Source of the DNA: Campylobacter fetus subsp. testudinum 03-427
GTDB taxonomy: Bacteria; Campylobacterota; Campylobacteria; Campylobacterales; Campylobacteraceae
Direction of reading: 5' to 3'
Assembly (NCBI GenBank): GCA_000495505.1
Contig: CP006833.1
Span: 496,001 to 560,000, forward strand
DNA length: 64,000 nucleotides
Shown here: positions 30,697 to 39,392 of the stretch, one piece after another
Layout: every line of letters starts with the position of its first letter
How positions within the stretch are numbered: position 1 is the stretch's first letter
Position numbers and translations under genes: made by a program
The notes under the pieces: generated by a model
The model's database searches: none
Told to the model about the DNA's origin: nothing
What the model saw: only the letters and a program-made list of their open reading frames with translations

Positions 30697-31983
30697 ATGA
30701 AAATTTTATATAGCAACGATAGTAACTTTAAACAAGATTTTGATAAATTAGTAAATCGTTCAAATTTAGATATGCAAAATGTAATGGAAACGGTAAATAA
30801 CATCATCTCTGACATAAAACAACATGGAGATGAAGCTTTAAATGAGCAGATTTTTAAATTTGATAAGTGGAAAGTTGATGGTGATCTGCAAATAGAGCGC
30901 AGCGCTATGGAAAATGCATATAATAATCTAGATCCAGATCTTAAAAAATCTCTAAATATCGCATATGAACGCATAAAAATATATCATGAAAAACAGCTAG
31001 AAAAAACATGGCTGAGTTTTGAAGACAACGGAAGCATTTTAGGTCAAAAAGTAACTCCTGTAGATAGAGCCGGTCTTTATATACCAGGAGGAAAGGCGGC
31101 ATATCCTAGTTCGCTTTTGATGAACGCTGTTCCTGCTATAGTTGCTGGAGTTAAAGATATAGTGGTTTGCACACCTGCTGTAGGTGGAAATGTAAATGAA
31201 CTTCTTCTTGGCGCTATGCATCTTCTTGGTATAGAATATGCTTATAAAGTTGGTGGAGCAAGCGCCATTGCAGCTATGGCTTATGGTACAAAAACCATAA
31301 AAAAAGTCGATGTTATCACTGGACCTGGAAATATATACGTTGCAACTGCTAAAAAACTTGTTTTTGGCGATGTAAATATAGATATGATAGCAGGACCTAG
31401 CGAAATAGGCGTCATAGCTGATAACAGTGCAAATCCGCGCCATATCGCTATAGATTTGCTTAGTCAAGCTGAGCATGATGAGATAGCAAGTAGTTTTTTG
31501 ATAACTGTTAGTGATAAATTCGCAAATAGCGTCAAAGACGAAATTTATAAGATTTTGCCAAATTTAAGTAGAGAAAAGATAGCAAGAGCTAGTATAGATA
31601 ATAAATCTGCTATCATAGTCGCAAAAGATATGGACGAGTGCATAGATCTAATGAACGATTTGGCTGTGGAACACTTAGAAATCGCCACGGATAATGCATT
31701 TGACTATCTTGCTCGTATCAAACATGCTGGAGCGATATTTTTAGGTCATTATACTCCAGAAGCGATCGGAGACTATCTAGCAGGTCCAAACCACACGTTG
31801 CCTACTGGAGGAAGTGCGAGATTTTTCTCACCTCTTGGAGTGAGTAATTTTGTGAAAAAAAGCTCGATTATTTCTATGAATCAAAGCTCTATAAATGAGC
31901 TTGGCAAAGCTTGTATGAGCTTGGCAAAAGCTGAAGGTCTTGGCGCTCATGAACTTTCTGTAAAAGTGAGATATGAGAGTTAA
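30697..31983 (+). CDS. hisD: Histidinol dehydrogenase
   Basis: Catalyses the last two steps of histidine synthesis, L-histidinol to L-histidine with two NAD+. It has 428 residues, the usual length. Motifs seen are VDRAGLYIPGGKAAYPSS, GPGNIYVA, DMIAGPSE, the SQAEHDE metal/catalytic stretch and the C-terminal GPNHTLPTGGSARF. A strong AAAAGGAG ribosome site precedes the ATG. No other his gene is adjacent. Confidence 0.97.
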   Translation: MKILYSNDSNFKQDFDKLVNRSNLDMQNVMETVNNIISDIKQHGDEALNEQIFKFDKWKVDGDLQIERSAMENAYNNLDPDLKKSLNIAYERIKIYHEKQLEKTWLSFEDNGSILGQKVTPVDRAGLYIPGGKAAYPSSLLMNAVPAIVAGVKDIVVCTPAVGGNVNELLLGAMHLLGIEYAYKVGGASAIAAMAYGTKTIKKVDVITGPGNIYVATAKKLVFGDVNIDMIAGPSEIGVIADNSANPRHIAIDLLSQAEHDEIASSFLITVSDKFANSVKDEIYKILPNLSREKIARASIDNKSAIIVAKDMDECIDLMNDLAVEHLEIATDNAFDYLARIKHAGAIFLGHYTPEAIGDYLAGPNHTLPTGGSARFFSPLGVSNFVKKSSIISMNQSSINELGKACMSLAKAEGLGAHELSVKVRYES

Positions 31984-32039
31984 GATGGAATTTAATATTG
32001 TTGATGTAAAATATATAAAATCTACCAGAGGAGGTAGCT

Positions 32040-32792
32040 ATGAAAATAGGTGATTACGCAAATAGTGACCAAAATTACTATTTAGATAGTGCTCAAAAAA
32101 ATGCAAACAAAGCACTTGAAAATATATCAGCTCAAAGAGCATTAAGTGGTACTGATAGTTCAAATTTACTTATAGCAGACTCTTTGCGCAGCAATGCGAA
32201 TTCAATTTCGCAAGGTGTGAATAATGCAAATGATGCCATTGGAGTACTTCAGATAGCTGACGCTACTTTGCAAAATTTAAGCAAAGGAGCAGATAGATTA
32301 AATGAACTTTCTGTTAGAGCAAATAGTGCAATAAACGGACCAGAGCAAATGAGTGCTTTAAATAAAGAAGCAAATGCTCTAAAAACATCTATGCAAGACT
32401 CTTTGAACTCTGCTAGTTTTAATGGTAAAAATATTTTTGGTAATTCTTTTAGTTTCCAAACAGGGAACGCAGAAGTTGGTATAAACTTAACAGCTCCAAA
32501 TGTTAGTTCTTTGGATATATCTAATCAAAATAGTATAGCGGACTTTTCAAAAAGTGTAAATTCGCTTAGAACCGATATCGGAAGTTTGCAAAATGGTCTT
32601 ATAAGCGGAATAAATGCTAGTTTAACTGCAGTTACTTCAACAAAGGCTAGTGAATCTCAATTGCAAAATAACGACCTAGCAAATAATGTAAATAACTATA
32701 ACAATGCAAGTTTGTTATTAAATAGCTCAACTATGTCAGCTGCACATAATATGCAAACACTTCAACGTCAAGTATCTGGACTTTTAGGATAG
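32040..32792 (+). CDS. flaC: FlaC-type short flagellin-like secreted protein
   Basis: A 250-residue protein with conserved flagellin D0/D1 ends (RALSGTDSSNLLIADSLR, IGVLQIADATLQNL; C-terminal LNSSTMSAAHNMQTLQRQVSGLLG written only in part elsewhere) and no variable D2/D3 domain. It matches C. jejuni FlaC in length and sequence pattern. FlaC is secreted through the flagellar apparatus, binds host cells and modulates TLR5 signalling; it is not a filament subunit. AGGAGGT precedes the ATG. A TATAAAAT-like -10 is seen at about 32014-32021, with no sigma-28 box recognised. Confidence 0.9.
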   Translation: MKIGDYANSDQNYYLDSAQKNANKALENISAQRALSGTDSSNLLIADSLRSNANSISQGVNNANDAIGVLQIADATLQNLSKGADRLNELSVRANSAINGPEQMSALNKEANALKTSMQDSLNSASFNGKNIFGNSFSFQTGNAEVGINLTAPNVSSLDISNQNSIADFSKSVNSLRTDIGSLQNGLISGINASLTAVTSTKASESQLQNNDLANNVNNYNNASLLLNSSTMSAAHNMQTLQRQVSGLLG

Positions 32793-32806
32793 TTACTTTA
32801 TATGAT

Positions 32807-32844
32807 ATAAAAGCGATATAAACTAAAATCTATATCGCTTTTAT
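32807..32844. terminator. Bidirectional terminator between flaC and rpoD
   Basis: Perfect 14-bp stem ATAAAAGCGATATA/TATATCGCTTTTAT with a 10-nt loop. The stem's own A/T flanks supply a T run in both directions, fitting the convergent genes on either side. Confidence 0.8.
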
Positions 32845-34716
32845 TTAATTTCCCTCTATATAATTTTTGAGTTTTCTGCCGACTTTTGGATGTTTTAGTT
32901 TTTTTATAGCTGAGCTTTCGATCTGTCTAACGCGCTCTCTTGTCACGTTTAGCTCTTTTCCTATCTCTTCAAGAGTTCTATCGCTTTCATCTTCTAAAAG
33001 ACCAAAACGCATTCTTATGACTGCTTTTTCGCGATCGTTTAGTTGATCTAAGACATCATCTATCTGCTCTTTTAAATCGCCTTTTAAAATTTGTTCCATT
33101 GGGCTAAGAGTTGTTTTATCTTCTACAAAATCGCCATATTTACCATCGTCCTCACTACCAATAGGGGCTTCAAGACTGATAGGTTCTTTGGTAATTTTGA
33201 TAACTTGCTTAACTTTATCTATGCTAAGACCTACTTCTCTTGCTATGATGCTTACATCTGGCTCTTTTCCCTCTTCTTGTAGATATTTTCTATTGATTTT
33301 ATTTATACGATTTATAGTTTCTATCATATGAATCGGTATTCGTATAGTCCTTGCTTGATCAGCTATGGCACGACTTATAGCTTGTCTTATCCACCATGTG
33401 GCGTATGTTGAAAATTTATAACCTTTTTTATATTCAAATTTATCAACTGCTTTCATAAGACCTATGTTTCCTTCTTGGATAAGATCCAAAAATGGAAGTC
33501 CGCGATTCGTATAGCGTTTAGCTATGCTGACTACTAGTCTTAAATTTGACTTTGCCATTCTAGCTTTTGCATCGTCGCTTATATTTTTACCGCGTTTTAT
33601 CTGGTCTAATACTATTTTTAGCTCTTTTGGTTCTAGATTAAACCCAGTTTTGCTGGCTTCTTTTGTTTGAAACAGCTTCTTTATCTCTACATAAGTTGAT
33701 ACCATAGTTGCTTCAGGAACTCTTGATATGATATCTTCTTTTGAAAGTTTTGTTATATCTTTTAGTATGCCTTGATGGTTTTTTTTGAGTTCGGCACTAA
33801 ACATCGGAAGGCGATACTCAAGACGTTTTAGCTCTTTATCAAAGTCATCATCACTTTTTAAAGCTGTCTCCATAGACTTTACTATCTCATTTATAAGTTT
33901 GCTTGTAGGTCCAAGATCCATTAATTTGTCTTTTAAAACTTTTTTCTTAAAAGTCAAATTTAGTTTTGCTATAAGATCAGACTCTTCTTCGATAGAAATA
34001 TTTTGTTTTGCTACTATTTTCATCCACTCTTTTTTAGCTTTTTCAAGAGCTTTAAAGCTTTCTATTACTTTTTCTGCTCTTTTATCAAGTTTTTTTGGCT
34101 GTTTTTTTGCTGTAGCGCTATCTTCTTCGTTCTCATCATATTCAAATTCATCTTCAGTTGTTTCTTCTTCCTCTTCTTCACTCTCTTCCTCGTCAAAGCT
34201 TTTAAAAAGCTCTTTTACTCGGCGTTCTCTGTTTATAAGAGGTTCTTTATAATCTAAAATAAAATCAATAAGATACGGCACCGAGCAAAAAGCATCTATG
34301 ATGATATCCTCTCCAAGCTCGATTTTTTTGCTGATTTCTACTTCTTCTTCTTTTGTTAAAAGTGAAATTTGACCCATTTCTCTAAGATACATTCTTACAG
34401 GGCTATCTGAACGTGACCACTCTAAAAGATCATTTTCACTAGTTAGATCAAATTCCTCTTCTAAGGCGGTGTCTATGATTTTTAGCCTGTCTTCTTCTGA
34501 TTTTTTAGCTTCTTGTATATTTTTTATCTTTGCCGCTTCTACGGCACTTATCAACTGTATTTTATAGAGTTCGGCTAGAGTTTCGACTTTTTTTATGGTA
34601 GCAACCGTTGGAGCTTTGTCAAACAATCTTACAAGCTTTTCAAAAGTAACATAGCCTTTTGAGTTCTCTTTAAATAACTCTTCTATTTGTGCAAAAGTCT
34701 CTTTTGCTGCACTCAT
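32845..34716 (-). CDS. rpoD: RNA polymerase primary sigma factor RpoD
   Basis: Housekeeping sigma-70 of 623 residues. The N-terminal region 1.1-like part is followed by region 1.2 ([13 protein letters not shown]), an acidic Glu-rich insert ([15 protein letters not shown]), region 2 ([19 protein letters not shown]; then [16 protein letters not shown], with RTIRIPIHM), region 3, and region 4.2 ([20 protein letters not shown]). It directs the TATAAT-type promoters seen across this window. Convergent with flaC and divergent from the sigma-54-driven rod genes. Confidence 0.98.
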   Translation of the reverse strand: MSAAKETFAQIEELFKENSKGYVTFEKLVRLFDKAPTVATIKKVETLAELYKIQLISAVEAAKIKNIQEAKKSEEDRLKIIDTALEEEFDLTSENDLLEWSRSDSPVRMYLREMGQISLLTKEEEVEISKKIELGEDIIIDAFCSVPYLIDFILDYKEPLINRERRVKELFKSFDEEESEEEEEETTEDEFEYDENEEDSATAKKQPKKLDKRAEKVIESFKALEKAKKEWMKIVAKQNISIEEESDLIAKLNLTFKKKVLKDKLMDLGPTSKLINEIVKSMETALKSDDDFDKELKRLEYRLPMFSAELKKNHQGILKDITKLSKEDIISRVPEATMVSTYVEIKKLFQTKEASKTGFNLEPKELKIVLDQIKRGKNISDDAKARMAKSNLRLVVSIAKRYTNRGLPFLDLIQEGNIGLMKAVDKFEYKKGYKFSTYATWWIRQAISRAIADQARTIRIPIHMIETINRINKINRKYLQEEGKEPDVSIIAREVGLSIDKVKQVIKITKEPISLEAPIGSEDDGKYGDFVEDKTTLSPMEQILKGDLKEQIDDVLDQLNDREKAVIRMRFGLLEDESDRTLEEIGKELNVTRERVRQIESSAIKKLKHPKVGRKLKNYIEGN

Positions 34717-34824
34717 ATAAAGCTCCTTAAAATTTATTTATCTGTTTTTGTTAAAATTAAGGATTATATCTAAAAAATAATTAAATCTATATAAATGCAG
34801 ATTTTGAAATGTTCTTAAAAAACA

Positions 34825-34840
34825 TGGAACAAAACTTGCT
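34825..34840 (+). promoter_or_regulatory. Sigma-54 (RpoN) promoter for flagellar rod genes
   Basis: TGGAAC-N5-TTGCT, with GG and GC separated by exactly 10 nt, matches the -24/-12 consensus TGGCAC-N5-TTGCW. It lies 33 nt upstream of the flgF ATG. Campylobacter rod, hook and basal-body genes are RpoN/FlgR controlled, so the context agrees. Confidence 0.85.
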
Positions 34841-34872
34841 TTATCATTTCTAAATTTAATGCAGGAGAGCAT

Positions 34873-35685
34873 ATGCAAAATGGCTATTATCAAGCTACAG
34901 GAGCGATGGTTACACAGTTTAACAGACTTGATGTAATCACAAATAACCTTGCAAATGTAAATACGATCGGTTATAAAAGAGATGATGTGGTTATAGCTGA
35001 TTTTGAGCGAATATTTAAAGAAACTAGAGATATTTTACCTCTGGAAAATCATACAAGAGACGCTGCTAAATTTCTAAACAGAACCATCGATCGAGTTCCG
35101 CAGATTAACGAAATTTACACTGACTTTAATGTCGGCGGACTTAAAATGACAAATAATCCTCTAGATGTAGCCATAGGAAAAAGTGATCTATTTTTGCTAG
35201 TCGATACACCAAATGGAGTAAGACTCACAAAAAATGGTGCTTTGAATTTAGATAATGAAGGTTACGTTGTGACAAAAGAAGGCTATAGAGTGCTTCCAAA
35301 TAACTATGAAAATCAGCCAGAAGAAGTAAGAGGTATCCAAATTCCTCAAGATGCTCCTGTAACTATAGATAAAGATGGAAATATCTACTCAAATAATGAA
35401 AATGTTGGTAGATTTTTTGTAGCACAGCCAAGAGAGATTAGAAATTTGCAAAAAGAGGGAGACAATCTTTTTGTACTTCCAAATTTAAATGAGTTAAATG
35501 ATGTAGAAAATAGCGGTTCTGTCGCTCAAGGGTATTCTCAAATTTCAAATGTAAATCCTGTTATTGAGATGGTAAATTTAGTAGAAACAAATCGTCTTGT
35601 CGATATGTATCAAAGAGTTATGTCAACACATATGAATGATGTAAATCAAGAAGCAATTACTAAACTTGCTTCACCAAAAGTTTAA
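34873..35685 (+). CDS. flgF: Flagellar basal-body rod protein FlgF (FlgG2)
   Basis: A 270-residue flagellar rod protein. The rod-family N-terminus has NRLDVITNNLANVNTIGYK, the middle has the domain with LLVDTPNGVRLTKNGALNLD, and the C-terminus has MVNLVETNRLVDMYQRVM. It forms the proximal rod with FlgG in the periplasm. In C. jejuni the equivalent is annotated flgG2. First gene of a two-gene sigma-54 operon; flgG follows after 18 nt. Confidence 0.92.
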   Translation: MQNGYYQATGAMVTQFNRLDVITNNLANVNTIGYKRDDVVIADFERIFKETRDILPLENHTRDAAKFLNRTIDRVPQINEIYTDFNVGGLKMTNNPLDVAIGKSDLFLLVDTPNGVRLTKNGALNLDNEGYVVTKEGYRVLPNNYENQPEEVRGIQIPQDAPVTIDKDGNIYSNNENVGRFFVAQPREIRNLQKEGDNLFVLPNLNELNDVENSGSVAQGYSQISNVNPVIEMVNLVETNRLVDMYQRVMSTHMNDVNQEAITKLASPKV

Positions 35686-35703
35686 TTTGTTAAGGATAGA
35701 TAG

Positions 35704-36492
35704 ATGATACGCTCACTTTATACAGCAGCTACTGGAATGGTAGCTCAGCAAACACAGATAGATACCACATCACATAATATAGCAAACGTAAATACGATCG
35801 GATATAAGAAAAATCGTGCAGAATTTGCAGATTTGATGTATCAAACTATGCAGTACGCAGGAACTCCGACAAGCACGACAACTATGAGTCCAACTGGTAT
35901 GGAAGTTGGTCTTGGAGTGCGTCCTACTGCTATAACTAAAGTATTTGGTCAAGGGTATTTTAAAGAAACCGGAAATAATCTAGATATGGTTATAGCCGGT
36001 AACGGTTTTTTTCAAATTCAGCTTCCTGATGGCACTACTGCTTATACTAGAAACGGTGCATTTAAGCTGGATGGAGACGGAAATATAGTTAATAGCGATG
36101 GCTATAGGCTGCTTCCTGAGATGAATATACCAGCAGACGCAACTCAAATTTCTGTAGGAGTCGATGGTACTGTGTCTGTGCTTCAACCAGGAAATCAAGA
36201 GATGACTCAAATAGGTCAGATTGAGCTTGCAAATTTTATAAATCCAAGCGGACTTCACGCTATGGGTGATAATAATTTCTTAGAAACTGCCGCAAGTGGT
36301 GCTCCAAATATAGGAAACGGCGGTACTGACGGTTTTGGTCAGATAAAACAAGGTTTTGTTGAGATGAGTAACGTACAATTAGTCGAAGAGATGACTGATC
36401 TTATAACTGGTCAGCGTGCTTATGAAGCAAATTCAAAAGCTATCACAACAGCAGATGAGATGCTTCAAACAGTAAATCAGCTAAAACGATAA
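35704..36492 (+). CDS. flgG: Flagellar distal rod protein FlgG
   Basis: A 262-residue distal-rod subunit. The N-terminus is MIRSLYTAATGMVAQQ with NIANVNTIGYKKNR, then the FlgG-type domain (AGNGFFQIQLPDGTTAYTR) and the C-terminus SNVQLVEEMTDLITGQRAYE. It is the canonical length and complete. Shares the sigma-54 promoter upstream of flgF. Confidence 0.96.
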   Translation: MIRSLYTAATGMVAQQTQIDTTSHNIANVNTIGYKKNRAEFADLMYQTMQYAGTPTSTTTMSPTGMEVGLGVRPTAITKVFGQGYFKETGNNLDMVIAGNGFFQIQLPDGTTAYTRNGAFKLDGDGNIVNSDGYRLLPEMNIPADATQISVGVDGTVSVLQPGNQEMTQIGQIELANFINPSGLHAMGDNNFLETAASGAPNIGNGGTDGFGQIKQGFVEMSNVQLVEEMTDLITGQRAYEANSKAITTADEMLQTVNQLKR

Positions 36493-36741
36493 TTAGCTAA
36501 TAATTCTTAATTTTTTTCTCCTTACATCACTCCATTTGTATGGTTACAATGGAGTGAAATTATGAAATACACAGTTTAAATTTAAAAATAAATATCGATC
36601 AAATAACCGTCAAGCCGAAAATAATTTTTTTAGATATATTAAAAAAATTATTAAATAATAAAAAATATAATGATAACAATATTCAAATAATAGATAAAAT
36701 TTTATTGTTTTTTAAGTTAATTAATTATAGACTTCCAATTC
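36493..36741. promoter_or_regulatory. Gene-free gap with inverted repeat after flgG
   Basis: No credible ORF. Contains a 10-bp inverted repeat (36527-36536 with 36548-36557, TCACTCCATT/AATGGAGTGA, 11-nt loop) about 35 nt after the flgG stop. No T run follows, so terminator function is uncertain. The remainder is AT-rich. Confidence 0.5.
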
Positions 36742-36760
36742 CATTATGAAAATAATTGTC
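36742..36760 (+). promoter_or_regulatory. Candidate Fur box upstream of the iron permease gene
   Basis: CATTATGAAAATAATTGTC matches 14 of 19 positions of the classical GATAATGATAATCATTATC operator by my count. It lies 32 nt before the FTR1-like ATG, next to a TATAAT at 36772-36777. The P19 locus of C. jejuni is known to be Fur-repressed and iron-limited expression is expected here. Confidence 0.6.
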
Positions 36761-36791
36761 AATAACAAACTTATAATTTAAGGTTAAATTT

Positions 36792-38705
36792 ATGAAAATA
36801 ATTCTTAAAATTCTTTTTATATTGCTTATACCTTTTTCTACTCTTTTTGCAAATTATGAAAAAGAGGCAAAAAGTATAGAAGATATATTTACTCAAGTTA
36901 TAGAACTTTATAAAAACGGTAAAGATACTGAAGCTAGAGAGCTTACTCAAACTGCGTATTTCGGGCATTTTGAAAATTTAGAAGGCGGTATTAGGATAAA
37001 TCTTGGTCAAAAGAAAGCTTACGCTATGGAAAAACAGTTTGGCGATATAAGAAAAGCTATCAAAGCAGGTCAAGATATAACTCAGATAGAAGCTATGATA
37101 GCAAATTTAAATGCCGAGATAAAAGAGATATTGCCCGCTATAAGTAGCGGTGTAAGACTCCAAGCTGAAAAGAGCGAGGACGGCGGTTTAGCTGCTGCTG
37201 GAATGAGTTCTTCTGTTTTAGAGTCAAATCCATGGGGAAGTGTTTATGAAAATATAAAATCTAGCTTAGATGACACTACTTTGGCGTACGATAAAAAAGA
37301 TAGCGAAGCTCTTAAAAATGCTATGAATAAAGCCAAATTTAATTACTATAGAAATATGGAACTTGAGATAGCTATCAGAAGATATGCTACTCAAAGACTA
37401 GATCAGATGATACAACAGATCATGGGTAATGTGATATCAGAAAATATAAATATGCAAAAAAGTGCGTTTGAACAGTCTATAAAAGATATCGATGAGCTTA
37501 TAAGCAGTGCTATCAGCAAACTTCCAGAAGAGTCTTACGCTTTAGCTCCTAAAATAGAAGTAGAAGAGAAAAATTCAGTAGATTTTACTCCTACAGTGCA
37601 AAATATAAAAGATAAAATGCAAAATGTATTGTCTTTATATAAAAGTGGTAAAGTAAAAGAGGCTATAAGCGAGGCTGGAGATATATATTTTGATGAGTAT
37701 GAAGCAAGTGGTATGGAGAGTAAAATAGGCGCTATAGATATCACGCTAAAAACAGCGACAGAAGCTAGTTTTAGTAAGATAGTTTCGCTTATGAAAAGCG
37801 GAGTTGATAGCGATAAGGTATTAGCAGAGCAAGATAATCTGCAATCCTTGCTACAAGCCAGCCTTGAAAAAAGTAGTGTAAATCTTAGCGGTTGGACTCT
37901 TTTCATATATGCTCTTAGCATAATCTTAAGAGAGGGATTTGAAGCTCTCATCATCATCTCAGCAGTCGTAGCTTATCTCATAAAAACTGGAAATAATAAA
38001 CATCTAAATATCGTCTATAGTTCGATGATAGTAGCTATACTGCTTAGCTTTGCTACAGCGTGGGCGGTAAATTTAATATTTGGTTCAAATATGGCTGCAC
38101 AAAGCAGAGAGATAATAGAAGGTGTTGTAATGCTTATAGCAGTTGGACTTCTATTTTACGTTGGATTTTGGCTACTTAGTAACGCCGGAGCTAAAAAATG
38201 GAACCATTATATACAAGGACACATCGCTAGTAGCCTTAGCGGAGGAGATAGTAAAGCTCTTTGGTGGACGGTATTTTTAGCTGTATATAGAGAAGGAGCT
38301 GAGACGGTGCTATTTTATCAAGCTCTTATATTTGATGCTAAAACAAGTAGCTCACTTGGTATGGTTGGGCTTGGATTTGTAGTTGGTATAGTTATTTTAT
38401 TTGTCGTCTATTTTATCATTAAAGCATTTTCTTTAAAGATAGCTATAAAACCGTTTTTTATAGCTACTTCGGCTATTATATTTTATATGTCGATCGTATT
38501 TGTTGGCAAGGGGATAATGGAGCTTGTGGAAGGAAAACTATTTGTTCCAAGCGTTATAGAGTCTGTTCCTACTATAACTTGGTTAGGAATTTATCCGTAT
38601 TATGAGAGTTTGATACCTCAATTTTTGATGATATTAGCTCTTATAATAGGAGTATATATAATAAAACAAAAACAAATCAATCTTAATAAAGGAGAACAAG
38701 TATGA
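36792..38705 (+). CDS. FTR1-family iron permease with repeated periplasmic domain
   Basis: A 637-residue high-affinity iron permease. It has a signal peptide (first about 21 residues), then a periplasmic part to about residue 360, then an FTR1 membrane domain with two REGxE iron-binding motifs at 380-384 and 500-504 and about seven hydrophobic segments. The periplasmic part contains three similar helical units of about 60 residues (about 31-90, 152-215 and 272-330), each with a Lys/Asp turn after LYK or AYD followed by a helix with a Y/F pair. It pairs with P19, as in C. jejuni Cj1658-1659, for iron uptake across the inner membrane. Overlaps p19 by 4 nt. Confidence 0.92.
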   Translation: MKIILKILFILLIPFSTLFANYEKEAKSIEDIFTQVIELYKNGKDTEARELTQTAYFGHFENLEGGIRINLGQKKAYAMEKQFGDIRKAIKAGQDITQIEAMIANLNAEIKEILPAISSGVRLQAEKSEDGGLAAAGMSSSVLESNPWGSVYENIKSSLDDTTLAYDKKDSEALKNAMNKAKFNYYRNMELEIAIRRYATQRLDQMIQQIMGNVISENINMQKSAFEQSIKDIDELISSAISKLPEESYALAPKIEVEEKNSVDFTPTVQNIKDKMQNVLSLYKSGKVKEAISEAGDIYFDEYEASGMESKIGAIDITLKTATEASFSKIVSLMKSGVDSDKVLAEQDNLQSLLQASLEKSSVNLSGWTLFIYALSIILREGFEALIIISAVVAYLIKTGNNKHLNIVYSSMIVAILLSFATAWAVNLIFGSNMAAQSREIIEGVVMLIAVGLLFYVGFWLLSNAGAKKWNHYIQGHIASSLSGGDSKALWWTVFLAVYREGAETVLFYQALIFDAKTSSSLGMVGLGFVVGIVILFVVYFIIKAFSLKIAIKPFFIATSAIIFYMSIVFVGKGIMELVEGKLFVPSVIESVPTITWLGIYPYYESLIPQFLMILALIIGVYIIKQKQINLNKGEQV

Positions 38706-39223
38706 AAAAAATACTTTCAGGAATGTTGGCACTAAGCCTTGCAGCAGTTATTACTATGGCGGCTGAGCAGCCTATCGGTGAGCCGATAGAGAAAAATGGT
38801 ATGGAGATAGCTGCTGTTTATCTTCAACCTATAGATATGGAGCCAAAAGGTATAGACTTAGCTCCTAGTTTAGCAGATATCCATCTTGAAGCAGATATCC
38901 ACGCTATAAAAGGAAATACAAACGGATTTGGCGAGGGCGAATGGGTACCTTATCTTAAAATAGGTTATACTTTAAAGAACACAGACAATGGCAAAACATT
39001 GCAAGGAACTCTTATGCCTATGGTAGCAAGTGATGGTCCTCACTACGGTGCAAATTTAAAAATGACTGCTGGAGTTGGTAACTACGAGCTTACATTTCAT
39101 ATAGATAATCCAAGCACGCAAGGTTTTGGACGCCACGCAGACAAAGCAACAGGAGTTGCAAAATGGTGGGCTCCGTTTGATGCAAAATATACATTTAAAT
39201 ATACAGGCGCTCCAAAAGAGTAA
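38702..39223 (+). CDS. p19: Periplasmic iron/copper-binding protein P19
   Basis: A 173-residue periplasmic protein with a signal peptide (first about 20 residues, ending TMAAEQ). The P19/Tp34 fold is indicated by EPIEKNGMEIAAVYLQPIDM, the His-rich ADIHLEADIHA, DGPHYGANLKM and TFHIDN segments that supply the copper and iron ligands. P19 binds iron in the periplasm and hands it to the FTR1-like permease encoded just upstream. Coupled to that gene by a 4-nt overlap. A good terminator follows. Confidence 0.95.
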   Translation: MKKILSGMLALSLAAVITMAAEQPIGEPIEKNGMEIAAVYLQPIDMEPKGIDLAPSLADIHLEADIHAIKGNTNGFGEGEWVPYLKIGYTLKNTDNGKTLQGTLMPMVASDGPHYGANLKMTAGVGNYELTFHIDNPSTQGFGRHADKATGVAKWWAPFDAKYTFKYTGAPKE

Positions 39224-39252
39224 TCAAGCTGTTTGATTTAAGTATAAATTCA

Positions 39253-39283
39253 AAAAGTCCAGCTGATTTTTAGCTGGATTTTT
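39253..39283 (+). terminator. Rho-independent terminator after p19
   Basis: TCCAGCT/AGCTGGA stem, flanked by A5 upstream and T5 downstream that extend the pairing, with an A/T loop of 7 nt. It separates the permease-p19 pair from the DUF2318 gene, which has its own TATAAAAT-like -10 at 39340-39347. Confidence 0.85.
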
Positions 39284-39392
39284 AAATTTAAAAGATCTCT
39301 GCTTGAATTTTAATAAATTTTGCGCCGTTTAAAATAAACTATAAAATTGCGTAATTTATCGGCTAGTGATTTTTTAAATTTAAAAAGGTGCT

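Noticed and set aside
33785-34257. Ser/Phe-rich frames antisense to rpoD.
   Set aside because: Shadow frames of the acidic, Lys-rich part of rpoD with no ribosome site or promoter.
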